A DNA stretch of 64,000 nucleotides from Flagellimonas lutimaris (GTDB taxonomy: Bacteria > Bacteroidota > Bacteroidia > Flavobacteriales > Flavobacteriaceae), in contig NZ_QXFH01000063.1 of assembly GCF_003581615.1 (NCBI RefSeq), forward strand, positions 1 through 64,000, read 5' to 3'. The translations under genes and the position numbers were made by a program. The notes beneath the pieces are model-generated. The model searched no databases, was not told the origin of the DNA, and saw only the letters and a program-made list of their open reading frames with translations. Every line of letters begins with the position of its first letter. Position 1 is the stretch's first letter. Shown in pieces: positions 1 through 11,700 of the stretch.

Positions 1-1290
1 TTCCATCCTCGGTCTCATCTCCGTTGGTGACCCCATCGCCATCACAGTCGGAACTGTTCCAGGTCGAATCAGGATCAACCGTTTGGCTATCCAGTACAAA
101 ATCACATGGGTCTTGTGGATCGGTGCCATCCTCATTCTCTTTTTCATTGGTCACACCATCGCCATCACAATCTGCTTCGAGATAATCGCCACTTTGCGGC
201 AAGGTTATACTCTCCGGATTGTAGTCGCATGGATCCAATGGGTCCGTTCCATCCTCGGTCTCATCTCCGTTGGTGACCCCATCGCCATCACAGTCGGAAC
301 TGTTCCAGTTCGAATCGGGATCAACCGTTTGGCTATCCAGTACAAAATCACATGGATCCAATGGGTCGGTGCCATCTTCTTTCTCAACACCATTGGTGAC
401 ACCATCGCCGTCACAATCTGCTTCGAGATAGTCGCCACTTTGTGGCAAGGTTATACTCTCCAGATTGTAGTCACATGGATCCAATGGATCTGTTCCATCC
501 TCGGTCTCATCCCCATTGGTAACTCCATCCCCATCACAATCGTCTTTCTTCCATTCTTCTGATGCTGAACAATCCTGATTCTCGGATACAAAATCACAAG
601 GATCGAGTGGGTCCGTTCCATCTTCATTCTCTTGTCCATTGCTCACACCGTCTCCGTCGCAATCGTCTTTCTTCCATTCTTCTGATGGTGAACAATCCTG
701 ATTCTCCAATACAAAATCACAAGGATCCAGTGGGTCCGTTCCATCTTCTTTTTCTTGTCCATTGCTTACACCATCACCATCGCAATCGTCTTTTTTCCAT
801 TCGTCGGATACTGAACAATCTTGGTGTTCCAGCACAAAATCACATGGGTCCAAGGGGTCAGTTCCATCTTCTTTTTCTCGTCCATTGCTTACGCCATCAC
901 CATCACAATCGTCTTTTTTCCATTCGTTGGATACCGAGCAATCCTGATGTTCAAGCACAAAATCACATGGGTCCAATGGGTCCGTCCCATCTTCTTTCTC
1001 CTGTCCATTGCTTACGCCATCGCCATCACAATCGTCTTTTTTCCATTCGTTAGATACTGAACAACCCTGGTGCTCCACTACAAAATCACAAGGATTCAAT
1101 GGATCTGTTCCATCTACTTTCTCCTGTCCATTCTCTATACCATCACCGTCACAATCGTCTTTTTTCCAAGTTTCAGATGGCGAACAATTCTGATGCTCGA
1201 ATATAAAATCACAAGGGTCATTAGGGTCTGTACCATCCTCATTTTCTTGTTCACAGGTAACCCCATCACCATCACAGTCCTCATTTGATA
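1..1290 (-). repeat. Coding tandem array: 123-bp monomers passing into 246-bp dimeric repeats
   Basis: The same cgtctt motif recurs at 541, 664, 787, 910, 1033 and 1156, an exact 123-bp spacing. To the left the period becomes 246 bp: ggtctcatc recurs at 11, 257 and 503, because two distinct 41-residue unit types alternate. The array is in frame with the minus-strand gene throughout and no copy is broken. Confidence 0.93.
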
Positions 1291-1507
1291 ATTCGGCCAT
1301 CAAGGGATGCCACAAACTAGCAGTACTCAATACAGAGGTGGTTCCCTGAGCAAAATCGCCAGGAACAACAGAATTATTGAAAAAGGAAGATGTATATAAA
1401 TGGTCGACACTAAAGGACGAAGTAAGCCCAAATATCAAAATCAACACCATAAAGGTGAATTTTTGAGCTACGTAATTCCTTAGTCTCACAAAAGTAAAGT
1501 TCTCCAT
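1..1507 (-). CDS. Secreted acidic tandem-repeat protein, thrombospondin type 3-like (partial, C-terminus beyond left edge)
   Basis: The frame opens with ATG at 1507-1505 and stays open to the window edge, giving at least 502 residues. Residues 16-32 are hydrophobic (MVLILIFGLTSSF), which fits a signal peptide or signal anchor. After a short linker come ten complete and one partial copies of a 41-residue unit built on DCDGDGVxNGxExEDGTDP followed by xDPCDF. The spaced Asp residues resemble the calcium-binding DxDxDG loops of thrombospondin type 3 repeats. The first six units carry three Cys and end in EWKK or a close variant; later units carry two Cys and alternate two tail types. In Flavobacteriaceae such proteins are usually exported surface or adhesin-like proteins, often with a type IX secretion C-terminal domain, which cannot be seen here. 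Function is inferred from architecture only. Confidence 0.85.
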   Translation of the reverse strand, partial: MENFTFVRLRNYVAQKFTFMVLILIFGLTSSFSVDHLYTSSFFNNSVVPGDFAQGTTSVLSTASLWHPLMAELSNEDCDGDGVTCEQENEDGTDPNDPCDFIFEHQNCSPSETWKKDDCDGDGIENGQEKVDGTDPLNPCDFVVEHQGCSVSNEWKKDDCDGDGVSNGQEKEDGTDPLDPCDFVLEHQDCSVSNEWKKDDCDGDGVSNGREKEDGTDPLDPCDFVLEHQDCSVSDEWKKDDCDGDGVSNGQEKEDGTDPLDPCDFVLENQDCSPSEEWKKDDCDGDGVSNGQENEDGTDPLDPCDFVSENQDCSASEEWKKDDCDGDGVTNGDETEDGTDPLDPCDYNLESITLPQSGDYLEADCDGDGVTNGVEKEDGTDPLDPCDFVLDSQTVDPDSNWNSSDCDGDGVTNGDETEDGTDPLDPCDYNPESITLPQSGDYLEADCDGDGVTNEKENEDGTDPQDPCDFVLDSQTVDPDSTWNSSDCDGDGVTNGDETEDG

Positions 1508-1903
1508 AAATGATAAGTTTTGGTCAACTAATCACCATGGCAAAAGCAGTTTTAGTAATTGTAAGAAAATTGGGGTTCTCTCGTTTGTTCTAATGTCACT
1601 GGTCCTTACGACACACATTGACTCAATTACGTCACATAATTAAACTATTTGACAATTACCTCCTATTTTAATCGATAAAAGGCGATTTCCTCATCATTAT
1701 TTACCTCATCTACCTGTTTTGCAAATGGATAATTCCCAAGTAGGATGTACAGTGAAATTAAAACAGGCGAAAATTACTTTTCTTTTTGGTTTTGGCTAGT
1801 TTAAATCCTTTATTTTTTTTCTAATTATATTAACAATCCCGAATCCTTCTAAAAATGACTGGCAAGACATATAAATCCACTATTTTTGCCGAAATTTTTG
1901 TTG
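1508..1903. other. Intergenic region between divergent repeat-protein gene and prfC
   Basis: This AT-rich spacer of about 400 bp contains no convincing reading frame or RNA gene. It should hold both divergent promoters. Only the prfC-side -7 box at 1881 is recognisable; nothing clearly matching TAnnTTTG was seen for the minus-strand repeat gene. Confidence 0.6.
1881..1888 (+). promoter_or_regulatory. Possible -7 element of prfC promoter
   Basis: TATTTTTG matches the Bacteroidota -7 consensus TAnnTTTG and lies 15 nt before the chosen prfC ATG. No matching TTTG box is present 19-21 bp upstream, so the call is weak. Confidence 0.3.
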
Positions 1904-3493
1904 ATGGAATTTGAAAAGGAAATAGCAAAACGAAGAACTTTTGGCATTATCTCTCACCCTGATGCCGGAAAAACAACCTTGACCGAAAAATTACTCTTGT
2001 TCGGTGGTGCAATCCAGGAAGCTGGTGCCGTAAAAAGCAATAAAATTAAGAAATCGGCCACAAGTGATTTTATGGAAATTGAGCGCCAAAGAGGTATTTC
2101 CGTAGCTACTTCCGTATTGGCTTTTATTTATAAAGACAAAAAAATCAATATCCTAGATACACCGGGACACAAGGATTTTGCAGAGGATACTTTTCGCACC
2201 CTCACTGCTGTTGACAGTGTTATTGTAGTAATTGATGTGGCCAAAGGTGTCGAGGAACAGACTGAGAAACTGGTAGAAGTTTGCCGTATGCGGAATATTC
2301 CGATGATCGTATTTATCAACAAATTGGACCGCGAAGGTAAAGATGCTTTTGATCTTTTGGATGAAGTGGAACAAAAACTAGGGTTGAAAGTAACTCCCCT
2401 TAGTTTTCCCATCGGAATGGGATATGATTTCAAGGGCATTTACAACATCTACGAAAAAAACATCAACTTATTCAGCGGTAATAGCAAAAAGAACATTGAA
2501 GAAACCATTGCCTTTGATGACTTGGATAATCCAGAGCTTGAAGAAATCATCGGGACTGATGCGGCCAATGAATTGCGAGATAATTTGGAACTTGTAGCTG
2601 GAGTTTACCCGGATTTTGATAAGGAGGCTTATTTAAAAGGTGAGTTGCAACCTGTTTTTTTTGGTTCTGCCTTGAATAATTTTGGAGTACGAGAACTTTT
2701 GGATTGCTTTGTGAACATTGCCCCATCTCCGCGACCTAAAAAAGCAGAGGAACGTTTGGTAAATGCCAATGAAAAGGATTTTTCTGGTTTTGTTTTTAAA
2801 ATTCACGCCAACATGGACCCCAAACACCGGGATCGCTTAGCATTTATAAAAATTGTATCGGGTACTTTTGAAAGAAACACTCCGTATTTACATGTTAGAC
2901 AAGGGAAAAAACTAAAATTTTCCAGTCCCAATGCCTTTTTTGCCGAGAAAAAAGAGATTGTGGATATTTCCTATCCTGGAGATATTGTTGGTCTTCATGA
3001 TACTGGAAACTTTAAGATCGGAGACACATTGACCAGTGGCGAAGAATTGCATTACAAAGGGATTCCAAGCTTTTCTCCTGAACACTTTAGGTATATCAAC
3101 AATGCCGACCCTATGAAGGCAAAACAATTGTACAAAGGAATCGATCAACTCATGGACGAAGGTGTTGCGCAATTGTTTACTTTGGAATTGAATGGACGTA
3201 AAGTGATTGGCACTGTTGGAGCTTTGCAATATGAAGTAATCCAATATAGATTAGAGCATGAATACGGTGCTAAATGCACCTATGAGAACTTTCCTGTACA
3301 TAAAGCTTGTTGGGTAGAAGCCGAAGATGAAAACAATGAAGAATTCAAAGAGTTTAAACGCGTAAAGCAAAAGTTTTTAGCTACCGATAAAAGAGGTCAA
3401 TTAGTATTTTTGGCAGACTCCCCCTTCTCTTTACAAATGACACAACAAAAATATCCTTCGGTAAAACTGCATTACACTTCGGAGTTCGAGTAA
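1904..3493 (+). CDS. prfC: Peptide chain release factor 3 (RF3)
   Basis: This cytoplasmic translational GTPase recycles RF1/RF2 from the ribosome after peptide release. The 529-residue product has the RF3 P-loop SHPDAGKTT at 17-25, the G3 motif DTPGHKDF near 85 and the G4 motif NKLD near 139, followed by the RF3-specific C-terminal part ending near YTSEFE. The frame could open 18 nt earlier at a TTG, but the ATG at 1904 gives the expected N-terminus (MEFEKEIAKRRTFGIISHP), and the upstream codons overlap a likely -7 box. The gene stands alone and diverges from the repeat-protein gene. Length is typical for the family. Confidence 0.96.
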   Translation: MEFEKEIAKRRTFGIISHPDAGKTTLTEKLLLFGGAIQEAGAVKSNKIKKSATSDFMEIERQRGISVATSVLAFIYKDKKINILDTPGHKDFAEDTFRTLTAVDSVIVVIDVAKGVEEQTEKLVEVCRMRNIPMIVFINKLDREGKDAFDLLDEVEQKLGLKVTPLSFPIGMGYDFKGIYNIYEKNINLFSGNSKKNIEETIAFDDLDNPELEEIIGTDAANELRDNLELVAGVYPDFDKEAYLKGELQPVFFGSALNNFGVRELLDCFVNIAPSPRPKKAEERLVNANEKDFSGFVFKIHANMDPKHRDRLAFIKIVSGTFERNTPYLHVRQGKKLKFSSPNAFFAEKKEIVDISYPGDIVGLHDTGNFKIGDTLTSGEELHYKGIPSFSPEHFRYINNADPMKAKQLYKGIDQLMDEGVAQLFTLELNGRKVIGTVGALQYEVIQYRLEHEYGAKCTYENFPVHKACWVEAEDENNEEFKEFKRVKQKFLATDKRGQLVFLADSPFSLQMTQQKYPSVKLHYTSEFE

Positions 3494-3600
3494 AATTCAA
3501 AACTCTATAGCTCACAGCATTCTGAATATGAGTGTATTGAAGATTTCATATGTCTTTTTTTTGTACATTGGATAGCATAACCAATTAAATAAAGGATATT

Positions 3601-4032
3601 ATGACGACTTCAGTAAAACCACCAACTTGGTTCTGGGTGGTGAGCGTTATCGCTCTTCTATGGAATTTAGTAGGTGTTTTTAATTATCTCAACCAAGCTT
3701 TTAACCAACAGGCCATTTTAGAAACTTTGGATCAAGCCCAGCGTGAAGCTTTTGAAGGCATCCCATCTTGGGCCACAGCAGCTTTTGCTATTGCCGTATT
3801 TTCTGGAACTATTGCATCAATTGGCCTTTTGGTTCGTAAAAAATGGGCGAAACCACTTTTTATTATCTCATTGATTGCGGCCGTGGCACAATTTATCCAC
3901 TGGCTATTCATTTCGAACGCAGTGGAAGCATTTGGACCCTCTACTTACGCCATGCCTGTAATCATTATCGTTATCGGGCTCTACCTGATCTCTCTTTCGA
4001 AAAAAGGCATTCAGAAAGGTTGGTTAAAATAA
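3601..4032 (+). CDS. Small four-helix membrane protein, function unknown
   Basis: The 143-residue protein has four predicted membrane helices (about 11-29, 60-78, 85-103 and 118-135) and a basic C-terminus (KKGIQKGWLK). The N-terminus contains PPTWFWVVSVIALLWNLVGV. Similar small proteins are widespread in Flavobacteriaceae and are sometimes labelled as sugar transporters without experimental support; I assign no function. It is monocistronic and ends in a shared bidirectional terminator with the convergent DUF3467 gene. Confidence 0.8.
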   Translation: MTTSVKPPTWFWVVSVIALLWNLVGVFNYLNQAFNQQAILETLDQAQREAFEGIPSWATAAFAIAVFSGTIASIGLLVRKKWAKPLFIISLIAAVAQFIHWLFISNAVEAFGPSTYAMPVIIIVIGLYLISLSKKGIQKGWLK

Positions 4033-4040
4033 ATTACAAT

Positions 4041-4074
4041 AAAAAAGCCCCGAAGAATCATCGGGGCTTTTTTT
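4041..4074. terminator. Bidirectional intrinsic terminator
   Basis: The stem GCCCCGA / TCGGGGC (4047-4053 with 4061-4067) has a 7-nt loop, an A-run on the left and a T-run on the right. It can terminate the membrane-protein gene on plus and the DUF3467 gene on minus, whose stop codon lies at 4073-4075. Confidence 0.9.
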
Positions 4075-4384
4075 ATGCTTCTCCAGTAGGTCCAAAATTT
4101 AATGGAATTGCTGGTTGTTCGTAGTCTTGTATCGGTCCGTGTGCCTTTTCAAACCTGCTTACATTATCATTTAATGCCTTAAGCAGTTTTTTGGCATGCT
4201 GTGGCGTTAAAATTACCCTGCTCTTTACCTTCGCCTTCGGGGCACCTGGCATTAAGCTTATAAAATCCACAACAAATTCGGATACGGAGTGATTGATGAT
4301 CGCAAGATTGGAATAAGTTCCCTCTGCAGTTTTTTCATCCAACTCTATATTGATCTGCTTCTGTTTTTTCTTTTCTTCAGCCAT
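4073..4384 (-). CDS. DUF3467 domain protein
   Basis: The 103-residue soluble protein matches the short DUF3467 family: a charged N-terminus, then the core EGTYSNLAIINHSVSEFVVD and the segment RVILTPQHAKKLLKALNDN. The family is conserved in Bacteroidota and often follows rpoC, as here, but its role is not established. It starts 58 bp after the rpoC stop codon and is separated from it by a strong hairpin with a T-run, so its expression would need readthrough or its own promoter. Confidence 0.9.
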   Translation of the reverse strand: MAEEKKKQKQINIELDEKTAEGTYSNLAIINHSVSEFVVDFISLMPGAPKAKVKSRVILTPQHAKKLLKALNDNVSRFEKAHGPIQDYEQPAIPLNFGPTGEA

Positions 4385-4400
4385 ACTATTACTTATCTTA

Positions 4401-4430
4401 AAAAGAAAAACCCCGACCTAAAGGCCAGGG
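4401..4430 (-). terminator. Intrinsic terminator downstream of rpoC
   Basis: On the minus strand CCCTGGCC (4430-4423), loop TTTA and GGTCGGGG (4418-4411) form an 8-bp stem including two G-U pairs, followed by TTTTTCTTTT. It lies just after the rpoC stop and closes the tuf-to-rpoC transcription block. Confidence 0.85.
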
Positions 4431-4441
4431 TTTGTTTTTAT

Positions 4442-7400
4442 TTAGAATTTGAATTCCTCTTTTCGGGCCATGATTTCATCGTACTCCTCTTTGGAACCTA
4501 CGATAATACTGTCATAATCCCTCATACCGGTACCGGCTGGAATCTTATGTCCTACAATTACATTTTCTTTCAATCCTTCCAAAGTATCTATTTTACCACT
4601 TACAGCGGCTTCGTTCAATACTTTAGTAGTTTCCTGGAACGATGCAGCCGAGATAAAGGACTTGGTCTGCAATGAAGCTCTTGTAATACCTTGCAAGATT
4701 GGCGTAGCAGTTGCTGCCACAGCATCTCTCGCAGTTACCAAGGTCTTGTCCTCTCTTCTAAGAATTGAGTTCTCGTCCCTAAGCTCTCGTATAGTCAAAA
4801 TCTGTCCTGGCTTCAACCTTTCGGAATCACCGGCATCTTCAACAACTTTTTTACCGAAAATCTCATCATTCTCATTGATAAAGTCGTCTTTATGTGCCAA
4901 CTGATTCTCTAAGAAGATAGTATCTCCTGGATCTTGGATTTTTACCTTACGCATCATTTGTCTTACAACAACCTCAAAGTGCTTATCATTGATTTTTACA
5001 CCCTGTAAACGGTACACTTCCTGTACTTCGTTCACCAAGTACTGCTGTACTGCAGATGGCCCTTTGATAGACAAGATGTCTTCCGGAGTAATGGAACCAT
5101 CGGACAATGGCATACCTGCACGTACGTAGTCATTTTCCTGAACCAGAATCTGGTTGGACAATTTAACCAAGTACTTTTTGATATCACCTGTCTTAGATTC
5201 AATAATAATCTCACGGTTACCACGCTTAATCTTACCGAAGGATACAACACCATCAATCTCGGACACAACGGCCGGATTGGATGGGTTACGTGCTTCAAAT
5301 AGCTCGGTCACCCTTGGAAGACCACCGGTAATATCACCTGCTTTAGCAGATTTACGTGGAATTTTCACCAAGATCTTTCCTTCTTTAACCTTGTCACCAT
5401 CATCGATCATCAAGTGGGAACCAACTGGTAAGTTGTAAGAACGCAATGTTTCACCTTTACCATCCTTGATCAACAAGGTTGGAATAAGTTTTTTGTTTCT
5501 GGATTCAGAAATTACTTTTTCTTGGAAACCGGTTTGTTCATCGATTTCAACTTGGTATGTAACCCCTTGCTCAATGTTCTCGTAGGCAATTTGCCCAGCG
5601 AACTCAGAAACAATCACACCATTGTATGGATCCCATTCACAAATTACAGTTCCTTTGGTAATCTTCTCACCATTCTTGATGAACAATTGAGAACCGTAAG
5701 GAATGTTGTTTGTACTCAATGTGATTCCTGTTTTTGGATCAACTATCTTAACTTCAGAAGTTCTGGAGATTACAATGTTGGTTTTACCACCTTCACTGTT
5801 TTCTCCTGCTACAAGTCTTAAATCTTCAATCTCTGCAACACCGTCAAACTTGGACTCCAACTTGTTGTCCTCAGAAATGTTACCTGCAATACCACCCACG
5901 TGGAAGGTACGCAACGTCAACTGTGTACCAGGCTCACCAATGGACTGTGCAGCAACAACACCTACAGCTTCACCTCGTTGTACCATTTTATTGGTGGCAA
6001 GGTTTCTACCGTAACATTTGGCACAGATTCCCTGTGGAGCCTCACAAGTCAATGGAGACCTTACTTCTACTTTCTCGATTGGAGCAGCTTCTACCCTTTT
6101 TACATCGGCTTCATTGATTTCCTGTCCTGCTTTCAGCACAAGTTCTTCGGTCAATGGGTTGTACACATCGTGCAACGATACCCTACCCAAGATTCTTTCA
6201 CCCAAGGTTTCAACAATCTCCTCGTTTTTCTTCAATGGTTCTACCTCGATACCTCTCAAGGTTTCACAATCTTCGCTATTAACGATTACATCTTGTGAAA
6301 CATCCACCAAACGTCTGGTCAAGTAACCCGCATCCGCTGTTTTCAAAGCGGTATCCGCAAGACCTTTACGTGCGCCGTGAGTAGAGATAAAGTATTCCAA
6401 AATCGACAATCCTTCCTTAAAGTTCGAAAGAATCGGGTTTTCGATAATTTCTCCACCACCTGCGGTAGATTTTTTAGGCTTGGCCATCAATCCACGCATA
6501 CCGGTCAACTGACGAATCTGCTCTTTGGAACCCCTTGCACCGGAATCCAACATCATATATACAGAGTTGAATCCTTGCTTGTCTTCACGAATTCGCTTCA
6601 TGGCCAATTCGGTCAACATAGCATTGGTAGATGTCCAAACATCAATAACCTGGTTATATCGCTCATTGTTGGTGATAAGACCCATGTTATAGTTCATCAT
6701 AATACCATCGACCTGCTCGTTTGCCTCGCCGATCATATCCTGCTTTTCTGCAGGGATGATAATATCACCCAAACTAAAGGATAGACCACCTTTGAAGGCG
6801 AAATCGTATCCCATGGCTTTAATCTTATCCAAGAATGCGGCAGTCGTCGGCACATCAGTAACGGCAAGAATGTCCCCAATAATATTTCTTAGGGCTTTCT
6901 TGTTCAATACCTGGTTGATGAATCCTGCTTGTTCTGGCACTTCCGTGTTGAACAATACACGACCTACCGTGGTTTCAATAATTTGATAGACCAATTCACC
7001 TTCCTCGTTAAAGTCTTTTGCTCTTACCTTGATTCCGGCGTTAAGTGAAACTTTTTTCTCGTTGAAAGCAATCTCTACCTCTTCAGAAGAATAGAAGGTA
7101 AGTCCTTCACCCAAAACAGGCTCTTCTTTGGTAGACTTCTTATGCTTGGTCATATAGTACAACCCTAATACCATATCCTGTGACGGTACGGTAATCGGAG
7201 AACCGTTGGCTGGGTTAAGGATGTTCTGTGAAGCCAACATCAATAATTGTGCTTCCAAAATGGCCTCTGGCCCCAATGGCAAGTGAACTGCCATCTGATC
7301 CCCATCAAAATCCGCGTTAAATGCGGTACATGCCAATGGGTGCAAACGAATTGCCTTACCTTCTATAAGTTTAGGCTGGAACGCTTGTATACCCAATCTG

Positions 7401-8740
7401 TGCAATGTGGGGGCACGGTTCAATAATACCGGATGTCCTTTAAGGACGTTTTCAAGAATATCCCAAACTACGGGCTCTTTCTTGTCTATAATCTTTTTGG
7501 CAGATTTAACCGTCTTTACAATACCTCTTTCAATCAATTTACGGATGATGAATGGCTTGTAAAGCTCGGCCGCCATATCTTTAGGTAGACCACATTCGTA
7601 CAAGTTCAATTCCGGTCCAACAACAATTACGGAACGAGCGGAGTAATCCACACGTTTACCCAATAGGTTTTGACGGAAACGACCTTGTTTACCTTTCAAG
7701 GAATCAGAAAGGGATTTCAATGGTCTGTTAGATTCTGTTTTTACCGCAGATGCCTTTCTTGTGTTATCAAAAAGGGAATCCACAGCTTCTTGAAGCATAC
7801 GTTTTTCGTTCCTCAAAATCACCTCTGGTGCTTTGATTTCCATCAAACGCTTCAAACGGTTGTTACGGATAATTACCCTACGGTACAAGTCGTTCAAATC
7901 GGAAGTGGCAAAACGACCACCATCCAATGGTACCAACGGACGCAATTCTGGTGGAATCACTGGAATCACTTTCATGATCATCCACTCAGGGTTGTTCTCC
8001 CTATTGTTTTGCGACTCACGCAAAGCTTCCACAACCTGAAGACGTTTCAAGGCTTCAGTTTTACGTTGTTTTGAGGTTTCTGTGTTCGCCTTGTGGCGTA
8101 GTTCGTAAGACAATTGCTCCAAATCGATTCTGGACAATATGTCAATCAAACATTCGGCACCCATTTTAGCGATGAACTTGTTTGGATCATTATCCTCCAA
8201 GTATTGGTTCTCGGTAGGGATGGATTCCAAAATGTTTAAGTATTCTTCCTCGGTCAAGAAATCCATTTTATTGATTTCCTCACCTTCTGGACCTTTGGCA
8301 ATACCCGGCTGGATAACCACATACCTCTCGTAATATATGATCATATCCAACTTTTTGGAAGGCAATCCCAAAAGGTACCCTATTTTGTTTGGCAGCGAAC
8401 GGAAGTACCAGATGTGTGCCACAGGAACCACAAGGTTAATGTGCCCTACACGATCTCTACGTACTTTTTTCTCCGTCACTTCAACACCACAACGGTCACA
8501 AACGATTCCACGGTAACGGATTCTCTTGTATTTACCACAGGCACATTCGTAATCCTTTACAGGACCGAAAATACGCTCGCAGAACAACCCATCACGCTCT
8601 GGTTTGTGCGTTCTATAGTTAATGGTTTCAGGTTTCAACACTTCGCCACGGGACTCGGCCAAGATAGACTCCGGAGAGGCCAATCCTATGGAAATTTTGT
8701 TGAACCTTTTTTGTGCGTTATTATCTTTTATTCTAGCCAT
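4442..8740 (-). CDS. rpoC: DNA-directed RNA polymerase subunit beta'
   Basis: This is the catalytic beta' subunit of RNA polymerase, 1432 residues, intact. The N-terminal zinc-binding cysteines are C66, C68, C81 and C84 (CACG ... CDRCG). The invariant magnesium-binding motif NADFDGDQ lies near residue 475. The second zinc site is visible as C...[10 protein letters not shown] in the C-terminal half, and the trigger-loop/bridge region is complete ([16 protein letters not shown]). It lies 38 bp downstream of rpoB on the same strand, the usual rpoBC order, and is followed by an intrinsic terminator. The C-terminus ([15 protein letters not shown]) is typical of Bacteroidota. Confidence 0.99.
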   Translation of the reverse strand: MARIKDNNAQKRFNKISIGLASPESILAESRGEVLKPETINYRTHKPERDGLFCERIFGPVKDYECACGKYKRIRYRGIVCDRCGVEVTEKKVRRDRVGHINLVVPVAHIWYFRSLPNKIGYLLGLPSKKLDMIIYYERYVVIQPGIAKGPEGEEINKMDFLTEEEYLNILESIPTENQYLEDNDPNKFIAKMGAECLIDILSRIDLEQLSYELRHKANTETSKQRKTEALKRLQVVEALRESQNNRENNPEWMIMKVIPVIPPELRPLVPLDGGRFATSDLNDLYRRVIIRNNRLKRLMEIKAPEVILRNEKRMLQEAVDSLFDNTRKASAVKTESNRPLKSLSDSLKGKQGRFRQNLLGKRVDYSARSVIVVGPELNLYECGLPKDMAAELYKPFIIRKLIERGIVKTVKSAKKIIDKKEPVVWDILENVLKGHPVLLNRAPTLHRLGIQAFQPKLIEGKAIRLHPLACTAFNADFDGDQMAVHLPLGPEAILEAQLLMLASQNILNPANGSPITVPSQDMVLGLYYMTKHKKSTKEEPVLGEGLTFYSSEEVEIAFNEKKVSLNAGIKVRAKDFNEEGELVYQIIETTVGRVLFNTEVPEQAGFINQVLNKKALRNIIGDILAVTDVPTTAAFLDKIKAMGYDFAFKGGLSFSLGDIIIPAEKQDMIGEANEQVDGIMMNYNMGLITNNERYNQVIDVWTSTNAMLTELAMKRIREDKQGFNSVYMMLDSGARGSKEQIRQLTGMRGLMAKPKKSTAGGGEIIENPILSNFKEGLSILEYFISTHGARKGLADTALKTADAGYLTRRLVDVSQDVIVNSEDCETLRGIEVEPLKKNEEIVETLGERILGRVSLHDVYNPLTEELVLKAGQEINEADVKRVEAAPIEKVEVRSPLTCEAPQGICAKCYGRNLATNKMVQRGEAVGVVAAQSIGEPGTQLTLRTFHVGGIAGNISEDNKLESKFDGVAEIEDLRLVAGENSEGGKTNIVISRTSEVKIVDPKTGITLSTNNIPYGSQLFIKNGEKITKGTVICEWDPYNGVIVSEFAGQIAYENIEQGVTYQVEIDEQTGFQEKVISESRNKKLIPTLLIKDGKGETLRSYNLPVGSHLMIDDGDKVKEGKILVKIPRKSAKAGDITGGLPRVTELFEARNPSNPAVVSEIDGVVSFGKIKRGNREIIIESKTGDIKKYLVKLSNQILVQENDYVRAGMPLSDGSITPEDILSIKGPSAVQQYLVNEVQEVYRLQGVKINDKHFEVVVRQMMRKVKIQDPGDTIFLENQLAHKDDFINENDEIFGKKVVEDAGDSERLKPGQILTIRELRDENSILRREDKTLVTARDAVAATATPILQGITRASLQTKSFISAASFQETTKVLNEAAVSGKIDTLEGLKENVIVGHKIPAGTGMRDYDSIIVGSKEEYDEIMARKEEFKF

Positions 8741-8778
8741 AACAATATGGTGATGATATAGTTAATGTATATAGTATT

Positions 8779-11700
8779 CTATTCTTCCAATCTGATATCC
8801 AAGCCCAAACCTTTAAGTTCGTGCATCAATACGTTGAAAGATTCTGGCAATCCAGGTTCTGGCATGGTCTCACCTTTTACGATGGTCTCATAGGTCTTGG
8901 CCCTTCCGATAACATCATCCGACTTAACGGTCAATATCTCTCTAAGGGTAGATGATGCGCCATAGGCTTCCAATGCCCAAACTTCCATCTCTCCAAAACG
9001 CTGACCACCAAACTGTGCCTTACCACCCAATGGTTGCTGAGTAATCAATGAGTATGGTCCAATAGATCTTGCGTGCATCTTGTCGTCTACCATGTGACCT
9101 AGTTTCAACATGTAGATAACACCAACAGTTGCACGTTGGTCGAAACGCTGACCAGTTCCACCGTCATATAGATAGGTGTGTCCAAATCTTGGAACTCCTG
9201 CTTCATCTGTAATCTCGTTGATTTGATCCAATGAGGCTCCATCGAAAATTGGTGTCGCATATTTCTGACCCAATTTTTGTCCGGCCCATCCCAATACGGT
9301 TTCATATATCTGACCAATGTTCATCCTTGATGGTACACCAAGTGGGTTCAATACAATGTCCACTGGGGTTCCGTCTTCCAAGAATGGCATATCCTCTTGA
9401 CGAACGATACGGGCAACGATACCTTTGTTACCGTGACGACCTGCCATTTTATCACCAACTTTAAGCTTACGCTTTTTGGCGATGTAAACTTTTGCCAACT
9501 TCATGATACCTGCAGGAAGTTCATCCCCAACGGAGATGGTAAACTTGTCCCTTCTTAGGTTACCTTGAATATCGTTCAATTTGATTTTGTAGTTGTGCAA
9601 CAAGTCCGCAACCAAAGCATTAGTAGCGTCATCTGTTGTCCAGCTTCCTCCAACCAAGTGAGCGAAATCGTCAACAGCATTCAACATTTTGATGGTGTAT
9701 TTCTTTCCTTTTGGAAGTACTTCTTCACCCAAATCGTTGATTACGCCTTGTGATGTTTTTCCGCTGATCAAACTGAACAATTTCTCGATCAATTCATCTT
9801 TCAGTTGTTGGAACTTCACCTCGTAGTCCATTTCCAATCTGGCAATGGCTTCTTTATCTTCGGAACGCTTTCTCTTATCCTTAATGGAACGGGAGAACAA
9901 TTTCTTGTCGATTACCACACCTCTCAACGATGGAGAAGCTTTCAATGAAGCATCCTTAACGTCACCTGCTTTGTCACCAAAGATGGCACGCAACAATTTT
10001 TCTTCAGGAGTTGGGTCTGATTCTCCTTTTGGAGTAATCTTACCAATCAAAATATCTCCTGGCTTTACTTCGGCACCGATACGGATCATACCGTATTCAT
10101 CCAAATCTTTTGTTGCTTCCTCGGATACGTTAGGAATATCATTTGTTAATTCCTCCGCACCCAACTTAGTATCCCTTACTTCAAGAGAGTACTCGTCAAC
10201 GTGAATAGAGGTAAAGATATCCTCACGAACAACTTTTTCGGAAATCACGATCGCATCCTCAAAGTTGTATCCTTTCCAAGGCATAAAGGCAACCTTCATG
10301 TTTCTACCCAAGGCCAATTCACCTTTTTCGGTAGCATAACCTTCACAAAGCACCTGACCTTTTTTCACTTTGTCGCCCTTTCTTACGATTGGCTTCAAAT
10401 TGATGCTGGTTCCCTGGTTTGTTTTTCTAAACTTCACCAATTGATATGTCTTTGAGTCATCGTCAAAGCTTACCAAGCGCTCTTCTTCGGTCCTTATATA
10501 TTTTATTGTGATTTTCTGAGAATCCACATATTCCACAACTCCATCTCCCTCTGCATTGATCAATACTCGAGAATCTGTAGCTACTTGTCTTTCCAGACCT
10601 GTACCCACAATTGGAGAATCCGGTCTCAACAATGGAACTGCTTGACGCATCATGTTTGACCCCATCAAGGCACGGTTCGCATCATCGTGCTCCAAGAAAG
10701 GAATCAAGGATGCAGAAATGGATGCAATCTGGTTTGGTGCAACGTCTGTGTACTTTACCTCTGTTGGATCCACTACTGGGAAATCACCTTCTTCACGGGC
10801 AATTACCTTTTCTCTTTCAATGGTGCCATCTTCCGCCAATGGAATATTGGCTTGGGCGATCTTCATTCCCTCTTCCTCTTCTGCACTAAGGTAGATATGG
10901 TTTTTCGTATCTACTTTTCCGTCTTCCACTTTACGGTAAGGGGTTTCCAAGAAGCCCATATTGTTCACCTTGGCAAATACGGACAAAGAAGAAATCAAAC
11001 CAATGTTCGGTCCTTCAGGTGTCTCAATCGGACACAATCTTCCGTAGTGTGTATAGTGAACGTCACGCACCTCGAAACCTGCTCTTTCACGGGAAAGACC
11101 ACCTGGCCCCAGTGCGGACAATCTTCTTTTGTGTGTAATCTCGGCCAACGGGTTGGTCTGGTCCATGAACTGGGACAACTGGTTGGTTCCGAAGAAGGAG
11201 TTGATCACGGACGACAAAGTCTTCGCATTGATCAAATCGATCGGGGTAAACACCTCGTTGTCACGAACGTTCATACGCTCACGGATGGTACGTGCCATAC
11301 GTGCCAAACCTACACCAAATTGTGAGGATAATTGCTCACCTACGGTTCTTACACGACGGTTGGACAAGTGATCAATATCATCAATCTCTGCTTTGGAGTT
11401 GATCAACTCGATCAAATACTTGATGATAGTGATGATATCTTCCTTGGTCAACACTTGTTTGTCCATTCCGATATCCAAGCCCAATTTCTTGTTCATTCTG
11501 TAACGACCTACTTCACCTAAGTTGTAACGTTGGTCGGAGAAGAACAATTTGTCGATAATACCACGAGCTGTTTCCTCATCTGGCGGCTCTGCATTACGCA
11601 ATTGTCTATAAATGTGCTCTACCGCTTCTTTTTCGGAGTTGGTAGGGTCTTTTTGCAAAGTGTTGTGGATGATGGCATAATCGGATTGTGCATTGTTCTC

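Noticed and set aside
83..1288. Overlapping plus-strand open frames with internal repeats
   Set aside because: They are shadows of the minus-strand repeat gene; the minus frame gives a signal segment and regular DCDGDG units, and its 123-bp period keeps all other frames open by chance.
1..1290. Possible CRISPR-like array because of regular direct repeats
   Set aside because: The repeats are contiguous 41-codon units without unique spacers, lie in an open frame and have no cas genes nearby.
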